Below, in pieces: positions 61,517 through 64,000 of a DNA stretch of 64,000 nucleotides. Source of the stretch: Actinokineospora iranica (GTDB lineage Bacteria > Actinomycetota > Actinomycetes > Mycobacteriales > Pseudonocardiaceae); assembly GCF_900101685.1 (NCBI RefSeq), contig NZ_FMZZ01000001.1:558001-622000 (forward strand), in the 5' to 3' direction. Each line of letters opens with the position of its first letter. The first letter of the stretch is position 1. Position numbers and translations under genes: made by a program. The notes under the pieces were generated by a model, which saw only the letters and a list, made by a program, of their open reading frames with translations, was not told the origin of the DNA and searched no databases.

Positions 61517-62740
61517 CTAGACGACGGCAGGCTCTGTCCTCCTGAGACTTTCCCGCCGGGCTCGGCGCGGCGCGGCCAGCGTGAGCGTCACGACCCACAC
61601 GCCCGCGCAGCAGCCCGCGACGACGAAGCTCAGCGCGTAGTCGCCGTTGAGCGAATAGCTCAGGCCGCCGAGCCAGGTCGCGAACGCCGAGCCGATCGCG
61701 CTGGCGACCTGCACGAGACCGGTCACCCGGCTCAGTCCCGGGCCCGCGAACAGGTCGCCCACCGCGGCGACACGGCAGCCGACGATCGCGCCCACCGCGA
61801 ACCCGAGCAGCACGATCGTGCCCACCAGCAGCGGCAGGGCGGGCAGCACCCACAGCACGACCAGCCCGACCACGAACACCGCGGCGCCGCCCGCCGCGAC
61901 CAGCTCCCGCGACCAGCGGTCGGAAATGGCCCCGCCCGCCAGCTGCCCGGCCGCGTAGCTCAACCCGGTCAGCCCGAGCAGGAAGCCGGACAACGACGTC
62001 CCCCAGCCTTCCGAAGCCAGGTAAGGAACGATCGTCTGGAAGGTGAAGAAGTCGGTCACGCTGGCTGTCAACGCGGCGGCGCAAGCCAGCCACAGCACGG
62101 GATTGGCCAACGGCAGCTTGCGCGGCCGCTCCTCGGCCTCCACCGCGGGCTCGGCCGCCCGCTCCGGCGCGGCCTCGCCGACGCCCCGGCTCATCCAGAC
62201 GAACACCGCGGCGCCCAGCAGCGCGAACCCCCCGCCGACCAGATAGCCGGAGCGCCAGCCGAACTCCTGCACCACCGAACCCAAGACGGTGAACAGCACG
62301 AAGTCACCGATGCCGAGGCAGGCGTACGCGATCCCGGTCGCCTTGCCTCGGTCCCGGTCGTAGGAAGCGGTGATCAGGACCTGGCTCGCGACCACGAGCA
62401 TGGTCGTCGCGGTGGCCAGCACCAGCACGTAGATCAGGTAGAACTGCCACAGGCTTTCCAGCACCGCGCACGCGGAGACCGCCACCGCGAAGGCGGGGAA
62501 CATGACCGCGATGACCCGCCGCGCGCCGACCCGCGCGACCACCCGGCCCGCCGCGGGCGCGGCCACGAGGCTGGCCAGCAAATAGGTCGCGTACATGCCG
62601 GACGCGTCGGCCGCGTCCAGCCGCAGGTCGACCACGAACGCGGTGTAGAAGATGGAAAAGCCTTCCACCACGCCGAAAAGCACGCCGAGCACGAGTCCGG
62701 CCAGCAGCGCGGTCCGCCACCGCCGCCACCAAGCGCTCAC
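61517..62740 (-). CDS. MFS transporter (monocarboxylate-porter-like)
   Basis: A 407-aa, 12-helix MFS protein with G-V-L-F-G-V-V-E-G-F-S-I-F-Y near residue 20, R-V-G-A-R-R-V between helices 2 and 3 and Y-D-R-D-R-G-K-A-T-G-I-A-Y after helix 4. A charged linker around 190-205 separates the halves. This is the monocarboxylate/oxalate-formate-like branch. The GTG start overlaps the preceding GNAT stop (GTGA). It probably exports or imports a small carboxylate-containing molecule; with two acyltransferases around it, export of their product is plausible. Confidence 0.88.
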   Translation of the reverse strand: MSAWWRRWRTALLAGLVLGVLFGVVEGFSIFYTAFVVDLRLDAADASGMYATYLLASLVAAPAAGRVVARVGARRVIAVMFPAFAVAVSACAVLESLWQFYLIYVLVLATATTMLVVASQVLITASYDRDRGKATGIAYACLGIGDFVLFTVLGSVVQEFGWRSGYLVGGGFALLGAAVFVWMSRGVGEAAPERAAEPAVEAEERPRKLPLANPVLWLACAAALTASVTDFFTFQTIVPYLASEGWGTSLSGFLLGLTGLSYAAGQLAGGAISDRWSRELVAAGGAAVFVVGLVVLWVLPALPLLVGTIVLLGFAVGAIVGCRVAAVGDLFAGPGLSRVTGLVQVASAIGSAFATWLGGLSYSLNGDYALSFVVAGCCAGVWVVTLTLAAPRRARRESLRRTEPAVV

Positions 62741-63909
62741 CCGAGCACCGCCGCGGCCGCGGCGAACCGGGGCGCGCCGAGGACATCGTCGGGCGGAACG
62801 TCCTTGTTCGCCTGGTACGCCTCGGCGATCCGCTCCCGGGTGCGGGCCGCGCGGCCCAGCACGACCGCGCCCTCACCCAGGATCGCCGCCCCAGCCTCGG
62901 TGCCCGCCCGGAACCAGGACACCAGCAGACGCGGATGGAAACCCATGCGCACCTTGAATCCGTACATGCTGCGGCCCATCTCGATCCGGCGCGCGCCCAG
63001 CCGCTCGGCCAGGCGCAGCGTGTGGGCGTAGAGCAGGTAGTAGGTGCCGTATTCCTTGTGGTGCTCGTAGTTCAGGCCAGCGATCCAGGCGTAGAGCGTC
63101 GAATCGTGGTGCAGCAGCACGAAACCGCCGAGCAGCGTGTCGTCCTTCCACACCGTGGCGAAGTGCACCTGGTCACGCAGGTGCGTGAAGATGCTCCGCA
63201 GGCTCTCCGGCGGGTTGATCGACGGCACGCCGTGCCGGGCGCAGACGTCCTCCACCAGCTTGGCGAACCGCGTGAGGTGGTCCGGCTCGATGTCGAAGCT
63301 CACCCGCACGCCCAGCGACTCGGCCTTGCGCACCAGCCTGCCGAACTCGCGGCGCACCTTGGGCCGCAGCCCGGCCACGTGCTCGTCCGCCGAGCCGACG
63401 AAGTCGACGCCGCTGGTGGCCTCGGTGTACATCGGCGTGAACCCGCGCGCCGCGAGTTCCCCGCACAGCGGGTCGCCTTCGGGGATGCCGGGAAACCCGT
63501 AGAGCGGGCTGCCCAGGTCTTCCGCGACCTCGCTCATGGTCTCCACCAGGCCGGGCGCGACCATATCCGCCGGGTCCAGCGAGCAGATCCCGTTGAAGTA
63601 CGAGTACCAGGAGTGCCCCACCAGCATCCGCGTGCGGAGGATGTCGTGGTCAAACCCGTAGTCGGGACCGTAACCGGTGTAGTGCGGGTCCTCGGCCACC
63701 TCGTACATCGGCGCCACCGCCCGGATTTCCCCGTCGCGCCGCCAGAGCAGGTGCCGTGCGGCGAACATCGGCGCGGGCGGTGCCTTCTCATAGGAGCTGA
63801 GCCATTCGTGGCTGTGGAAAACCGACCCGCCCGCCCCGGAGACCACCCGGTTCCATTCGGCGGCGGCCACCTGGTCGATCGAGTCGACCACTTCCCAGGC
63901 TCCCGTCAT
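62737..63909 (-). CDS. FemAB/BioF2-like GNAT acyltransferase
   Basis: A 390-aa protein with two GNAT-like halves. The N-terminal half has G-S-V-F-H-S-H-E-W-L and Y-T-G-Y-G-P-D-Y. The C-terminal BioF2-like half has L-R-P-K-V-R-R-E-F-G-R-L, L-L-G-G-F-V-L-L-H-H, Y-A-W-I-A-G-L-N and I-E-M-G-R-S-M-Y-G-F-K-V-R. Relatives transfer amino acids or acyl groups in peptidoglycan, teichuronic-type or antibiotic biosynthesis. The ATG at 63909 overlaps the stop of the upstream gene (ATGA), which makes it a better start than one further upstream. It is part of the same operon as the MFS and the other GNAT. Confidence 0.83.
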   Translation of the reverse strand: MTGAWEVVDSIDQVAAAEWNRVVSGAGGSVFHSHEWLSSYEKAPPAPMFAARHLLWRRDGEIRAVAPMYEVAEDPHYTGYGPDYGFDHDILRTRMLVGHSWYSYFNGICSLDPADMVAPGLVETMSEVAEDLGSPLYGFPGIPEGDPLCGELAARGFTPMYTEATSGVDFVGSADEHVAGLRPKVRREFGRLVRKAESLGVRVSFDIEPDHLTRFAKLVEDVCARHGVPSINPPESLRSIFTHLRDQVHFATVWKDDTLLGGFVLLHHDSTLYAWIAGLNYEHHKEYGTYYLLYAHTLRLAERLGARRIEMGRSMYGFKVRMGFHPRLLVSWFRAGTEAGAAILGEGAVVLGRAARTRERIAEAYQANKDVPPDDVLGAPRFAAAAAVLG

Positions 63910-64000
63910 GGCTTGCGCACCGACTTCCACACCGAGCCGAACCCGGCGGACGCCGTCGGCTCGTCGTCTCGAAGTTCCAACACATTCCGTTCGCGCAGGA
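63906..64000 (-). CDS. C-terminal end of an upstream gene (partial)
   Basis: The frame ending at 63906 reads V-L-E-L-R-D-D-E-P-T-A and ends V-W-K-S-V-R-K-P before TGA, with normal codon use and a 4-nt overlap with the next gene. The protein cannot be identified from 30 residues. It shows that the acyltransferase/MFS operon continues beyond the window. Confidence 0.6.
   Translation of the reverse strand, partial: LRERNVLELRDDEPTASAGFGSVWKSVRKP

Noticed and set aside
1-64000. CRISPR arrays, tRNA/rRNA genes, integrase or transposase genes
   Set aside because: Searched by eye; no regularly spaced repeats, tRNA-like folds or mobile-element proteins were recognised.

Overview
This is a high-GC actinomycete chromosome segment. 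GTG/TTG starts, 4-nt stop/start overlaps, DosR- and IdeR-type operators, a mycothiol-dependent enzyme family, an LAxTG surface protein and a caspase-STAND-WD40 protein together suggest a filamentous actinomycete. Pseudonocardiaceae (Actinokineospora/Saccharothrix/Lentzea-like) is my guess, not something proven here. I see no rRNA or tRNA genes, CRISPR arrays or transposase genes.

Left part (1-34 kb). This part holds accessory and stress genes. First come a Kef-type antiporter with its RCK_C partner (1-1561), then a DosR-like hypoxia cassette: a tandem universal stress protein, a decayed GNAT fragment, and an Acg-type nitroreductase behind a perfect DosR box (1633-4362). Next are a SRPBCC protein and an orphan EhpF/EhpG-like pair that could activate and reduce a carboxylic acid (4664-7703). 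A conflict or programmed-cell-death locus follows (8219-14125): EACC1, divergent from a caspase-nSTAND1-TM-WD40 protein that is co-oriented with a PhnD-like lipoprotein. Then come a GMC oxidoreductase, a secreted PHB-depolymerase-like esterase, a PucR regulator, an LAxTG-anchored SD-repeat-like protein, a beta-helix lipoprotein, a Tat-exported DyP peroxidase, a large LuxR regulator, an alpha/beta hydrolase, a frameshifted MerR gene, a TetR/flavin monooxygenase pair with a clear operator, an ECF42 sigma factor with its DGPF partner, an esterase, a Ddn-like F420 protein and a mycothiol-dependent-type enzyme. An 18-bp perfect terminator lies at 34301-34340.

Right part (35.7-64 kb). This looks like a biosynthetic region. 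A tight plus-strand operon (35719-41540) encodes an MFS exporter, a TreT-family (trehalose synthase-like) GT4 glycosyltransferase, a PIG-L deacetylase, a full GlmS and a HAD phosphatase. That is a plausible kit for a glucosamine-containing, trehalosamine-like disaccharide. An IdeR-box-controlled FprA-type reductase and a TetR/FAD-monooxygenase pair follow. On the minus strand (57335-45800) lies an operon of SDR, a 2543-aa highly reducing PKS (KS-AT-DH-MT-ER-KR-ACP, no thioesterase), a small secreted protein and an MmpL-type RND exporter. Beyond it are an Lrp/LysE pair, a protein with two zincin-like motifs, and a run of two FemAB/BioF2-like GNATs around a second MFS transporter; the run continues past the window edge.

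Working together. The strongest hypothesis is that an amino-disaccharide is made by the first operon, a methyl-branched reduced acyl chain by the second, and the product is exported by MmpL/MFS proteins. This would parallel the mycobacterial acyl-trehalose (Pks/MmpL) logic with different enzymes. The functional link between the two operons is inference from proximity and enzyme types.
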